Position numbers and translations under genes: made by a program. A stretch of DNA of 64,000 nt from Plasmopara viticola (Eukaryota > Oomycota > Peronosporomycetes > Peronosporales > Peronosporaceae), in contig MBPM02000015.1 in assembly GCA_001695595.3 (NCBI GenBank), forward strand, positions 930,001 through 994,000. Direction: 5' to 3'. Shown here in pieces: positions 33,310-45,104 of this stretch (position 1 is its first letter; the number at the start of each line of letters is the position of its first letter). The notes under the pieces were generated by a model. That model ran no database searches, was not told where the DNA came from, and saw nothing but the letters and a program-made list of their open reading frames with translations.

Positions 33310-36300
33310 CGAGGAGATTTAAAGCACGCTTAAACTCTATTTTTTGCTCAATGGAAGATACCAAATTGTGGAGGGTCAAATAGGAACGTTACTTTAATGG
33401 GAGCTTGGGACGATCTCCTAGCACTTAATCAAGCAGTCAGAATATATGTAAATTACAATCGTCCGTAGGAGCACGCAGCGATTATATCGGGCTGTCAAGC
33501 CTCCATGTTTGCAAGCTGGACAAATCCGGTATCATTTTTTCTTTATATTCTTCAAGGATATCCAGAATAAAAAACACGTACAATATATTTGTTCTTCGAA
33601 CAATCGTATATGCATGCCTCCTCTATGTGCGTGGTCGCATCTGGCAGTCAATTCTAAGCTTGCGCGTTGACCTGGTTACCTGCACCGTTTAGAGGAGACT
33701 TAACGATTCGTAAAACCTTTCCTCACCTGTCATACGCTGCTTAAACACTATGTTGTTTATTATACTGAAAGAACAGCTGCTTTGGCGGCCCCTTATCACG
33801 AAGCGGCTAGAATGCGTCAAAGTGTTTGAAGCCGACAAGTATATTCCTGGCTTTAAAGCACAAAAAGCATAAGCTCCGGTGCCATCGGCAGTAATGGCTT
33901 GGGATTTAAGTGAAACTTTTACCTCCTAAAGGAAAAGAGTTTAATATGTTTCTTCTGAGTCAAGAAAGTTAGGATGGTCATCAAAGTTACTAAGATAATA
34001 GACGACTAGATGAGCGTCGGGTTCGCTCAAGAGATCAATTTGAAGGTGAGCACTAACCGCAAGACTACGTTATCCGAAGTTTGTAATGACACAATTAAGG
34101 TAAAGTTGATAGCAACGTTTTTTTCTGGTAGGCTTAGAGCATCGCAAGTGCTCATGCTTTCTTACTTGCAATTAAGGTGGGACATTACTTTGACCGCTTA
34201 ATGTGGGTATGGAGCTGGGTGCAATTTATTCGCGGCACGCGAATGACGACGAAAGAAACAGCATAGATCGTTTTTCATTAGGTAAGCCAAAATCATACAT
34301 AATTCTGGGGATCAAGTATTCCTCGAAGTCAAATTAACGAGTCCGCAGGCTCACTGACTCAAATCTGGCTGTTAGGAACTTAAGTGTTGCCAAGCAAAAC
34401 GTATTTATTGCTATGGCTACGGCCTTAAGCAGAAGCACATAGAGTTTCTGCGTCAAAGAGGTCGACAAATGGGATATTTGTCTCGCCTAAAGGCTTCGAA
34501 GGGGCGCTGACGAAAGCTACATCCTCAGAACTAGAAAAAGTCTGCGCAGTGACTGCCGAAAAAGGATGTACTACTTTTTCGAATGGGTTGACGTGAAGAC
34601 ATTAAATAATTTTCATAAGCAGGTTTCTAAGCTTTGCTTAAAGCGCCAGCTGCCGAAGATGCAAAAGATAGCATGCTAAATGGGAAAATTATAGCCCATC
34701 AGCTGCCAGTAGCAAAAGTCGCGAGCGGGTAACTTAGGCCTGCAGGACATAGTGGTTACTCTTGATCCACATACATTATCAATAGTGAGTAGCATTGCTT
34801 TACGATAGGGAAGACGGTTTCTATGGAATACCTAAGTGTCATGAGCAACACTGAGGTCAAAGTACAAATCTTACTTGTAGGAAAGTGGGCAATGTATCTG
34901 GTTTTTGTGTCGTGGTAGGCGCTTCGAATAAGAGCTACTGAATCTTAAAGATTTCGAAAAAGTTGTGCCTCTGGCGGTGCTTCATGCTATAATTATCCTA
35001 AAGGTGGCTTTTCTACGATGATCCTCTCCTGAGGGTTTACATACATCCGCCACTTTAGACGAAGATGTCTTATATTAGTCTCTTTTGAAGTCTACGTTGC
35101 GCCTTGCTTAGAGGTTTTAGAGAATGAAGAAAATCAGCAACTTTTTAATTGAACGAGGTGCTCGCTCAAAACATTCACAAATAGAGGAGTTAGGCACGAA
35201 ATTGACGCATAAAATACTATGGTACCAGGCAATAGCCACTATAGCTACTACCCAATTTGCAGGAGTGGTCGAATTAACCCCACAATGGCCGGTACGCTTA
35301 TAAAAAGAGCACGTAATGTCATGATTCAATCCGACGTCCAGGGAAAGTTTAGCTCTCTGACCACTTAATTACTTCAATTGCTCCAAGGTATAGCTTGAAC
35401 GTACTATAACGATATACTTCTTCATACTCTTTCTTTTTCAACCATTTAGGTTTTTAAGGCCAATTTTTTTAGATCATGAAGACAAATGTATCGGCTGGTA
35501 TCACTGATGGATGCTTTTTAACGGCAAAGGAGATCAAGGTCCTCCATTGCTTTGTAAGCAGCCATGGAAAGCTTTTGGATTTTAGAAAAATGAGAACAAT
35601 TACTGCTTATTCTCCGCCGTGATCGCAAAGAAGATCTGAGGACAATCAGACCTATCCAATTACTTGCACAAGTACGATGCCGGCTATGCAAGTCTTGCAC
35701 AGCCATTTTTTTATCTTCTAAAAACGATGTGCTGAGAAAGTCAGGGTGGTAACTCAGCCACTGGGGTGTTGGTCATGGATCGTACAAATCGCAGATAAAG
35801 AACCAGCGAAACCCTTATCAAACTCAGTAGTCAACTTTCATGATTTTCAAGACGCGACAATGTCGGAAATTATTGCTGCAATCTTGGCAAAAACTATATT
35901 AGTGAATAAGTTCTCGTTTGGTGACGTCAACAGCAGACTGTATTCAAGCAAAAACTAGATGGAGCAATTTAATTGTGTGTTTGAAGATAAACCGCGCAGT
36001 ATGTGCACTGATGCGAAAAAAGTTTGAGCCAACAAATTGTGAGTAATTTAGCCTGCCCAAGCTAGTGTAGCTCCATATACTACGATGACGCTGGCTCTTA
36101 GAGGCCTGGGTATATGTGGGATCAAAACGAATGAGACTCAAAGAATGTTTTCCTCCTAGGTCTCTAATTTGAGCCCAATTATCTCATGCAAACATTAATG
36201 TGATATTACGAGCGTCGACCAAGTGTGATCGGCAGAGCTGAGGATGCAGTTGCATCCGCTCAAAGCAATAAAAAATTCATAGAGACGCGGAAGAATTTCA

Positions 36301-39300
36301 TAGATGTAAGTATTCGAAAGACAAAAGTATTGAAAGTCGAACTGCTCAAAAAGGGAAGTTTGGTAGTCATATACAATATTAAATATCGCTTTGCAGAAAA
36401 CTACAACTTTGGAAGGTTTAAGTGAGCATACATTATCGAACTTCTAGGGACGATGTCGGAGAGCCCCCTGTTTTTGAGTATCCTTGCAAATTGGAACGCC
36501 TTAAAACTTATGTAGCTTCGTCAGCACTTAGAAAAAGCGTCGCACCCACGCTCGATATCCCTGGCAAGGCGAGTGTGAGTGGTCATACGGCGAGCGGTAG
36601 CGCTCTCATGTTGATCATTAGACTGAAAGACCGAGGGCTGAGAACTCACAAGGCTGCGCGCTTAAATTACTTAGCCTAGGTATTAACAAAAAGGAAAGCG
36701 AACCATCAACGCAGCTCCAAATCCTCGCGCCAATTAAATGCGGTTGGTGACTCGACTGTTGAATTTATCGGCCATAGCCAAGAGAAATCATCCGAGAGAC
36801 CTCAAGGGTCAGCGATCGCTTCGAGACAGCCGCGACTTGATCGCTAGGGCCGATCCCGAGAGCGAGCTATCGTGCGTAAGCTTAGTTGCTCTCGTCATGC
36901 TGAAAACCAAAAGTTGAAACGAGAGCGCCTTTCGCTAAGAAAAAGCTTTCGCTCGCTTAGGCAATTTTAAGTTGTGAACTAGATGCGTTTATTTATGGCC
37001 GCATTTCATGTGAAGTGGTGTTGTCAATTCGTTACAGAGAATTACTGAAGCCGTTTGACTAGCTCTGGAAAGAATGTCAGATGCTGTAGAGAGAATTATA
37101 TTGAAAGCAACAGGTGCTTCGAGCGATATCTTTGTCGCACGTTTAGGTGTGAAGGCTCTGTATTCTTACGCGGACCCCGCAGAAACAGTTGTTTTTAAAC
37201 TATTAGACGAGTAAATAGCATCCCTAGCTCACGAATGCAGATATCTTAGTATATCTTATTTTGCCTTTTATATCGCATTAGCTTTTTAAATGGATTGTGC
37301 AGCTAAGCTTCGGTGGTCTCGGCACTGGAGACTACTCAAGAATCTACTCAGGCTATTAATATGTTCGGTCATTTTGCGATGCTACATATTTCTAGCTGAA
37401 CGAACAACGCACCTTGTCGTAATAAGCTGCGCAAACAACGGCTACATTAGCCAAATTTACTCACAAATTCTATGCAAGAAGTAACTTAAAGAACTCTCCT
37501 GGCGAACAAAATCGATGAGCATCCTCTTTGGTGCCAAGGCCTGCCTTGGCCGACTATATCGCTTGGGATTCGTTATATGTAGAGCGAGTCACTCTTTTAA
37601 AGGATAGCGACTTCCGCAAGTAGCTGGTCATTACTAATTGCGTTAGTGAGTTCGAAAAAGAAGTCACCCTAGACAATTACAAAACATTGCTGAGTAGGAC
37701 ATCACCTTCTCTCTTGAACTCTGATGCCGACATACTCAGCAAAGACAATTAGAGACGCGTTCTTGATGGGCGATAGCTCGTGAGACTGACAAACAGACAA
37801 ACAAATCTAAGGACTAACTATTGGCTGGTCAAGCCGTTGTAACGCTGCTCTCACTACGCGAAATTTTGCGCCGCTATAGCAAACGAAGTGCTCGTGATGC
37901 TCCTTATCTTCATCTTGGCTGCAAGTCGGAGGAATTTATAGTCCAGCAGACTTATGAGGGTAATTCTTCGCGCCCCGCATGGTGGCAGAGATATAGACTT
38001 TTACAGTGCATTCTTAATCCATAAGGCTCTTCGATGAAGAAGCCACGCAACATTCAAGCGCAGTCGTTAGTGCCAATAAACCTTGAATGTCGATGCCCTT
38101 ATTGGTACCAAAATTGTCTTCTTTCCTTCTGGCTTGTCCTCGATAGATGACCCAGTCGATTAGCATTCTTCTTTGTCGCATGCTTGGTCATCGCTTTACG
38201 GCAAGACTCACTATTCATATGAAAGTCTACAAAATTAGAATAACTCCTGCTAGACGTATGCTCACGCGGAAAGATTTCACTAGTAGAATACTTGCGAAGT
38301 GTGTGTCTCCCCACACTCGTTGGTCGAGTAATTTAGATTGCCCAAACGAATTCCTAATTCTTACAGGTATGGGGAGCTGCTACAGTTGCAGCCTCTTCTT
38401 TTGCGAACACGGTATTTGAGCCCTTAGAGCAAAGTTTATGCTCAAATTTTTAAGCATGAAAGAGTGAGGTAGCCACGATGGTAGCGTCTATCGTGATTTG
38501 TAAGCCGATATAGCTTGAAATTTCTGCCTACGAAGAAAAAGAAGATCAGCACCCCCTTCTCTTGGACCAGGACTACTACGGTGGTTTTGATTGATGCGCG
38601 TGGCGCTCGCAATCTCCTAACTATATGGGCGGACAATAAACAGAACACCTTTTCCAAAAAACGTGTTCGTGGTCTTACAGTTGTGAGCAATAATAAGTTT
38701 CAAGACTTTCCCCTGCTCTTTTTTTGCAATCAAGAAAGGTGTAAGGTAAAGGCTAGCCGCAGACACCTCGTGACGCTCAAAGTAAAATCTACAAAGCGTT
38801 TGCGATAAAATTTGCCGTATCGCCTGCTGGTGGTGTTGCATGTGTGATGAGGAAAAGATGAATACTAATTGTTTCGATTAATTGGATAAAATGTAATGTT
38901 TATGAGCTAAGGATGCTACCGCCTTCTTCACAGGTCACTCCTTCAACAAGTTTATGTCAATATATGTATGGACTGGCCCGACTTTGCGTGGATAATATGT
39001 GGTAGCACAACCGAACCAGGAGTCGCTAGTGTGAGCCCAGGGAAGAGTTATCGTTTTTCAGCAAGCATATCCTGCCTTGTAAAAGCACTTTTTTTTCAAG
39101 CGTCCTGCGTGCCCATTGGAGCCCTTGAAAATCCTGGCTAGAGATTTATTCGCACCCTCAATCGTTTTCACAATCACATCCGTTAGTGTGTAAGCCAGGC
39201 ATTCAATAGGTCAATTAAGTCGCTCTTTAAATAAATACAACTGCATTTTCTGGAATACTATAAATGGGCAGGTCCTCATTCTATATGGCATTGATTACAT

Positions 39301-42300
39301 ATTTGCTGACTCACGTTTAGTACGTAAAGCAACATCCTTTACTATGAGTAAATGCTGATCGACAATGGCAACAAACTAAGTCCTTACGATGGGTGCATAC
39401 AGTCAAATCTACGTATCTAAAGGCTTCATAGCTCTACAAGGAGCAATCATTGGCCGTGGACTGCTAGTTGTACACAAAATTTACTATTCCAGTTTGGATC
39501 TCGATAGGCTCTGATACATCACCCAATATTGCACAGCGACAAACAAGCGCGGTTAGCTTAATAAGTAGAATGGCTCTTTAAGAAAAAGCAACGAAAACAA
39601 GCTGGTTTCGGGTCGAGTGGCCGTTATAGACGCTAGGCCTGGTCGTAAAAGTTAAGAGTTTTATTAAAGATTTTTTTGGGGGGTTGAGATGGTCAACTTT
39701 AACTCATTCTCTAGTTTGGCGTGGCTGGTTTTAAACAGGGCCATTCTTTGTCCTTGAGACGGTCAAGTATATCTCGATCTTTGGCCTATCGTGGCTTAAA
39801 ATTCACGAACCTTGGAATTTTAACAGAACAAGGCCTTAAAGCTCGTAGTCCACTTTCGCGCAGCAATTTAGCGCATTCTGCTCCCTCTTTCAATGTAAGT
39901 ACATTTCATTTAAAAGGAAATTGCACAAGTGGAACTATAAAATCATCAAATCACTTCTGTCCCCGTGATGACGCTTTCAAATTCATCCATACAGACTAGA
40001 TAAGCTCATCTTGTAGCGCCGGCTACCAGTGACGCTAAGTATTGCGTTTTGATCCAAACAACATAGCTTCAGCTAAATAATGATGAGACATCAACTGCGA
40101 GTAACATGAGCTCGCGCGTCGCAGTAAATAGCATTAGTTTACCTCCGTCGCCCACACCTAGTGCATTGTCGCGATTTAATATCGACACCGTTCTCGAGAC
40201 AAGATCCAAGCTTACGGTGATTAAGCACCACGCAGCATACAAGTGCAAGCTACTATGCCATCGGACGACGACTTGGTCTTCCATAATTTTTACTTGCGCT
40301 GCTTGCATCGGTCACCCCTGCTCAAAATATACAAGACTCGAGACCCATGGCTTTTTATGACCCGCCAATTTTAGCATTAGAGCTGAGCGCTAGGTTCGGA
40401 CACTGCTCATGAGCCCGTAACTCGTATTGGCATGTTGAGTCATCCAAAAGGAGTTTTAAATGATGCCTTGCATACGCTGCGCTCACGTGAGCCACATACT
40501 AGCAAATTTGTGCGTCACGCACCGCATGCTCGCAGGAAATCAATTAAATCCTTCTCTGGCCTCCATTCGAAAGCTCGTGCATGTTAAGCCAAAGGTCCAA
40601 GAATTGTTAAGTATAAAGTGCAATCAAAGCAAATCAAATTCCAACTAATTAGAAGCTCGTAGGCCGAGCTTTAAGTCTGTGCTGGATGAGCCGACTATTA
40701 TCGCCCGAGAGGCTTCGTCGGGTATTTTGAATGGCTACAGAATTGCAGCTTCGAATGCTCAGCGTCCGGCACACGCAGCTTTAGAAGTAATGCTGTTTAT
40801 TTTTAATTTGGACTACCTCTTTTTTCGACGATTGATAAATAAGACGTTTTAGTGCCGGCAATACGGGACCACAGTAATGATGCTTACGTCTCATAAATTG
40901 CGAAAGGATATCAAAATGTTTTTGAAGAGCTTGGTACAATAATATATATGACTCATACTACTGTGACATCTTCAGCAAGTTCAATGTGCAAGTGGGGCAA
41001 TTTTATCAGCACGATACGCTTGGTCAACGACTCGACGGCGACTGCAAGCGGACTTTTGTCCTGTGAGATATAGCCTGCAGCATCATATTCCGTACAAATC
41101 ACTTCTGCAGCGGCTTACAGGGACCAAAAAATGAGCTACCTTCTAACCATAGCGCATTCGACCCGGGTAGCGGGAGCGCAGACTTGAAAACACGCTGATA
41201 GTCATGATTTAGAGTGGCTGTGACGTCCTCGCACTCTCAGATTACAATCTTGTAAGAGAATTGTGATGACATTCTTTTCACTACTCAAGGTACCAAGATT
41301 AATGTTAAAGACTGCATCGCGCGAGAAAGCACTCAATGCGATGTTTGCCCTCATCCTTTTATCGAGTAGAGTGAGAAAAGGACAATGTTCCAGTATCATG
41401 CGGCGCACTAGGTGCGCTTTGCAATGTTTGCACTCGTGGCTGGCATCTGGCAGGTGCAACTCTGGAGTCGGCAAGCCATGGGTCCAACAAACCTGACTAT
41501 CTCTGCAAAGACACGCATCTATTGCCGCAACTCTGATATACTAAGGCTCATCAGTCTATGTCTCGAGTCTTTAGAGCATGGCTTCATTGATCCACAAACA
41601 TATCGCTCGACTCGCGTCTCTCGAGATAGAGCTTGTTGCAAAATTGACACCTAATCAGATTCTGATCCAGTAGATGGGTTGAGTATCTGTGGGTTTGCCT
41701 GCGTATAAATTGGCTTTAAGTCTATCGTGCTCACACCTGGTCAGTATACGGGTCGAGAAAACCAAGTAAAACACCTAGTGTGTTTAAATCTTTTTTGACT
41801 GCTGTCAATTGCCATATAGAATGGCTACATAAAGTGGGACTCTGTAAGAGACAATTGGCCCTGGGAGTTTACGACCGTTGACCGTGTCCGACACAGGGGC
41901 TAAGCAAGCTTTTGTGTCCGCAGCTCAAATCCGGTCACAACATTCGTGTTATTTTTTTTATAAAAACTCATACGGATAAGCTGCCAGGAGCTTACTGTCT
42001 CTGGCAGGCTTACCAATGGTGCGGCTACATTCGGGGACGGCCAGACTTGCTGGCACACCTTAAATGTACTAATAAATTTGTAAATTTACCTGTAAAACTT
42101 AAGTTTCAATAGTTGTCATACGTCTTCTCTTGACCGTGATGAGTGTATTGTAAGCTTCGCGCAGGGTACGATATCTAGGTTTTCATCGTAAGGATACTCG
42201 ACCACCATTTAAGCATACAGCTTGGAGTGCTGACAAGACGTCACCTCCTCAAATGAGAAGCTGATAGTCTCCGTCGACTATTTTGAAGGCGCCATACATA

Positions 42301-42352
42301 GTATGTCCTGCCCAATTGTTTTGCAGCCCACCTTTTGTAGAAATTGAAGAAT
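33310..42352. other. Gene-poor 9-kb region with decayed coding traces
   Basis: No intact gene is recognised. Traces include an RxLR/WY-like relic at about 36590-37230 (listed separately) and a fragment at about 35905-36010 (FSFGDVNSRLYSSKN) similar to 28938-29030. At 38515-38808 a plus-strand frame (KKKKISTPFSWTRTTTVVLI) has some resemblance to SANT/Myb-like domains of transposon-derived proteins but has no clear ATG. Other frames, for example 39721-39999 and 41263-41496, carry no domain. Confidence 0.4.
36590..37230 (+). pseudogene. Possible RxLR/WY effector relic
   Basis: The frame ending at 36679 reads SGSALMLIIRLKDRGLRTHK, in which RGLRTHK resembles the RxLR motif and its usual following residues. 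About 400 bp downstream, MSDAVERIILKATGASSDIF and then KALYSYADPAETVVFKLLDE (about 37075-37210) resemble the Tyr/Val-Phe-x-Leu-Leu pattern of WY-domain effectors (compare VFKLLKLDE). Stops and frame changes separate the two parts, and no signal peptide is joined to them. The similarity is weak and the assignment tentative. Confidence 0.25.
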
Positions 42353-42363
42353 TTACCGGGATA
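42353..42363. repeat. Target-site duplication, left copy (SINE copy 4)
   Basis: The 11-bp word ttaccgggata is found here and at 42664-42674, flanking SINE-like copy 4. The first two T bases of the right copy could belong to the tail, so the secure duplication is 9-11 bp. Confidence 0.85.
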
Positions 42364-42663
42364 CTCCTTTCAAGCGCGGGGGCTAAATGCTCGCGCGCTT
42401 CGGGCAGGTGCTCTCGGGCATCTGCAGGTCTCTAACGAGTCTCACCCTCGACGCGACGGTCTCCAGCACCGGGCGCCATCTGGGCTCTTACCAAGTCAGA
42501 GCTAAGCAAAAAAATGGAAGACCCTCACGACCTCGGTGCTGGCTGCACTGCCCGCCGAACGAGACCCGACGTATGCGGACACCACTCTATGTCGTGGACT
42601 AGCCAGACTGAGCCTAGCACGTGTATAACTTGGCAACGCGATAACGTAATACATTACATTACA
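42364..42663 (+). mobile_element. SINE-like element, copy 4 (5'-truncated, with TSD)
   Basis: Fourth family member. It starts inside the consensus at CTCCTTTCAAGCGCGGGGGC, so roughly 15 bases of the 5' end are missing. It ends GGCAACGCGATAACG plus tail taatacattacattacat. It is flanked by ttaccgggata at 42353-42363 and 42664-42674. 5' truncation with a target duplication is typical of incomplete target-primed reverse transcription. The 71-residue frame within it (42387-42602) is the same repeat frame as in copy 1. Confidence 0.87.
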
Positions 42664-42674
42664 TTACCGGGATA

Positions 42675-43784
42675 GTGCCGAAATTAAATTATTACAAGCG
42701 TGTACTTATTTTTTGGCTTCTCATATAGCCTATTAGCATGAAATGCGATATCTACATTTGCTTTCACACGAGAATCGTTCAATGACATCATAATGCTCTT
42801 TTTTGTAAAGAGTTCATGCAGTCTTTGGCTTTTGCATTTAGTCAATTTCGTGACAAAGACTTTTGTTGAATGATAAAACGAAGACAGGTTTCGTGAGACC
42901 ACGTCCGAGCTTCCACAATCAAAGTATACAACGTATACGATAAAACTTCAGCCAACCGAGCACTAATTGCCTTCTTTGTGTATTTTAAGGCTACTTTCTC
43001 TTATACTGATAATAAAGTGATCTCTTTGTGACCAATACTTTGGCTGTGCTGTTGGTCTTAATAGACTTTTTAAGGCCAACGATAAAATTCTCTTCCAACT
43101 GAGCAGAGCTACTACAGAGCGAATAAGATCAAGGCTTGTACTGCCTTAGTTTGTGTCGAAATTCCTTTTTATTAGGGTAATTAGTCTAGTGCTATTCCCG
43201 CAAACATTGTGTGTTGATGTCTTTTTTAGAAAAAAAGCTGGTGGTTTTATAGAGACAACCCGATTCGAATTAGTATAAACACGATTGTAGTTTGACGCAC
43301 CGACGTCAACATACGGGGAAAGCTGTGCTTCCCCTCGTGACAGTACCTTATGGAAGCAAATAAAAGGCCTGGCCCATTTTACATTACCAAATTTGAAGAA
43401 GTATGAAAAGCGGCATATTCTGAGTTACGACTTTAATCTATTGACGCACAAACTCGTCATATATGCCCTATTGAACGCTACCACTACTTTTTCGTGAAAA
43501 ACCACACGTAGCTTTTTCTCTTCTAGAGCATCGAGTCGATTCAATGACCAATATTTTAGAACTGCGCTATTTTTTACCCTCACTGCAACATTTCGCTTGT
43601 AAAATCTATCGCAACGGATCTATATATCTTTTAATCGCTTTCAACGCTTGCAGTTAGAAGCTCGTCTTCACAATAGTTGAGACAGCAACAAGGAAGATTA
43701 AGCAACTAACAGTCAGAAATCAAGCGCTCGTATTTTTCGATTATAAATCGGACATTACTTCGTCACGATGGAATTTAGACCGAG
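42675..43784. other. Spacer downstream of the GH17 gene
   Basis: About 1.1 kb of AT-rich DNA without a supported gene. A minus-strand frame at 42684-42902 has no domain. The end near 43784 should carry the 3' untranslated region of the GH17-lectin gene. Confidence 0.4.
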
Positions 43785-45104
43785 TTAAAAAGTGCTGCTC
43801 GGAATGAAACGCCATTTCTGCGTCGAGCTCGAGTCCGAACACGTGAGGAGCTGGACGCGATTCGAACGTTCCTTGTCGACGTCAAGACAGAAGCCCACAT
43901 GGGAGACATGTTTGAGCTGGTTTGTCACGTTATCGTAGGTCCATTTCTGGTTACGCTCGTCGTCCAAGCAGCGAAACATGTGCACTAAGCCACGGTCTTG
44001 AGGCTGGTAGGCGTCAAGACAGCGAAAGGTGCTCTGACAACGCAGCTGTTGTGTGGCGGGATTCCAGGACCACGTCTGCTCCTCGGAGACCATCCTCTCC
44101 TCCGACTTCTCCCACATGTACAATTGGCTTGAAGATTCCGACAGGTACAAACTTGCGTCATCGTTTGCAATATAGTTTCGATCCAATAGACGTATTTCAA
44201 GCTGGCTAATGTCGGGCTTTAGAACATTGTCTTCCGTTAAAAGGCCGAACTTCGACTCAATCTCTTTCGCACGCCACGGCTGATCTTGAGAAGTGTACCA
44301 GAAAAAGTTGATCCCGATCGTTACGTACACTTGATACATGTCGGACAGGTACCTCGCCTGATTTTCCGGTGAGGCGATTCCAGCATTCGGATCCGAGCCA
44401 CCCGAACTCCAACCCGTCTCGGCAATTTCAGTCGTTTTGTTGGCCGCAGCCGCCGTCGTACGTAGAGTCCTCAAACGGTCAAGTGTCACGGAAGCAGCCT
44501 CGTTTCCGTCGGCGCGCTCCCATATCGGAAAGTAGACGACGTTGACAAAGTCCACTGCATCGATGAGCTTTGGGTTGGCCACGTAGGTGTCAATCGTTTC
44601 AGCGATCGTAACGGGAGTTTCGAGGCCACGACCTTGGAGGAGTTCACGAACTTCCTTGATTTGGGCAATGGCAAGATCCGCGTCGACCTCTTCACCCGAA
44701 ATAGACTGGCTACCAACGTCCAGTGCGTAAACAATGTACTTGTCATACAAGCCCGAATCAATGAGAGTGGTTAGCTGGGTCTTTTCCAGCTGCAGTTGTT
44801 CTTGGTCCTTGGTTACCCTGATACCGAGTTGCACTTGAAAGCCAGCGCTCTTGGCAGCAGACAGAACAACTGAGGACACATTGCAGTCCAACATGGAGTC
44901 GATACGCAACTTATCCGTAAAAGTCGCTAGCACTTTGAGGTCCTTAGAAACCTCCTCTTCAGTTTTGCACTTAGTACTGTCATCAGCCCATTCGGGTCCC
45001 TTACGGACGCTGTAGTTCACACCGTGGAGCTTGACGTTGAGAGCGTCCGCGTTGTTGAGCAAAAGCGCCGCGCCAGCGACGATGGAAGGAACGAAAAGTT
45101 TCAT
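43785..45104 (-). CDS. Secreted GH17 beta-1,3-glucanase-like protein with C-terminal ricin B-type lectin domain
   Basis: Single exon, 439 residues. Residues 1-21 (MKLFVPSIVAGAALLLNNAD) are a signal peptide, so the product is secreted. GH17 enzymes hydrolyse beta-1,3-glucan, the main oomycete wall polymer. The GH17 barrel (about 25-300) starts KLHGVNYSVRKGPEW and includes the nucleophile motif TEIAETGWSSGG (Glu229). The acid/base motif, usually VGNE or VGSE, here reads VGSQ: residue 133 is Gln (codon CAG, 44706-44708). Retaining GH17 enzymes need that Glu, so activity may be reduced or lost. Residues about 345-435 form a ricin B-type trefoil-like domain with QxW-type repeats (NQKW, TQKW) and paired Cys. 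Such a domain could bind wall glycans. The ATG at 45104 gives the signal peptide directly. Confidence 0.9.
   Translation of the reverse strand: MKLFVPSIVAGAALLLNNADALNVKLHGVNYSVRKGPEWADDSTKCKTEEEVSKDLKVLATFTDKLRIDSMLDCNVSSVVLSAAKSAGFQVQLGIRVTKDQEQLQLEKTQLTTLIDSGLYDKYIVYALDVGSQSISGEEVDADLAIAQIKEVRELLQGRGLETPVTIAETIDTYVANPKLIDAVDFVNVVYFPIWERADGNEAASVTLDRLRTLRTTAAAANKTTEIAETGWSSGGSDPNAGIASPENQARYLSDMYQVYVTIGINFFWYTSQDQPWRAKEIESKFGLLTEDNVLKPDISQLEIRLLDRNYIANDDASLYLSESSSQLYMWEKSEERMVSEEQTWSWNPATQQLRCQSTFRCLDAYQPQDRGLVHMFRCLDDERNQKWTYDNVTNQLKHVSHVGFCLDVDKERSNRVQLLTCSDSSSTQKWRFIPSSTF

Noticed and set aside
36738..36917. 59-codon ATG frame containing RSLR
   Set aside because: A four-residue RxLR match is common by chance. 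The N-terminus is not a convincing signal peptide and no effector domain follows.
38515..38808. 97-codon frame with a possible SANT/Myb-like motif
   Set aside because: It starts with TTG, the similarity is impressionistic and it lacks the conserved Trp spacing.
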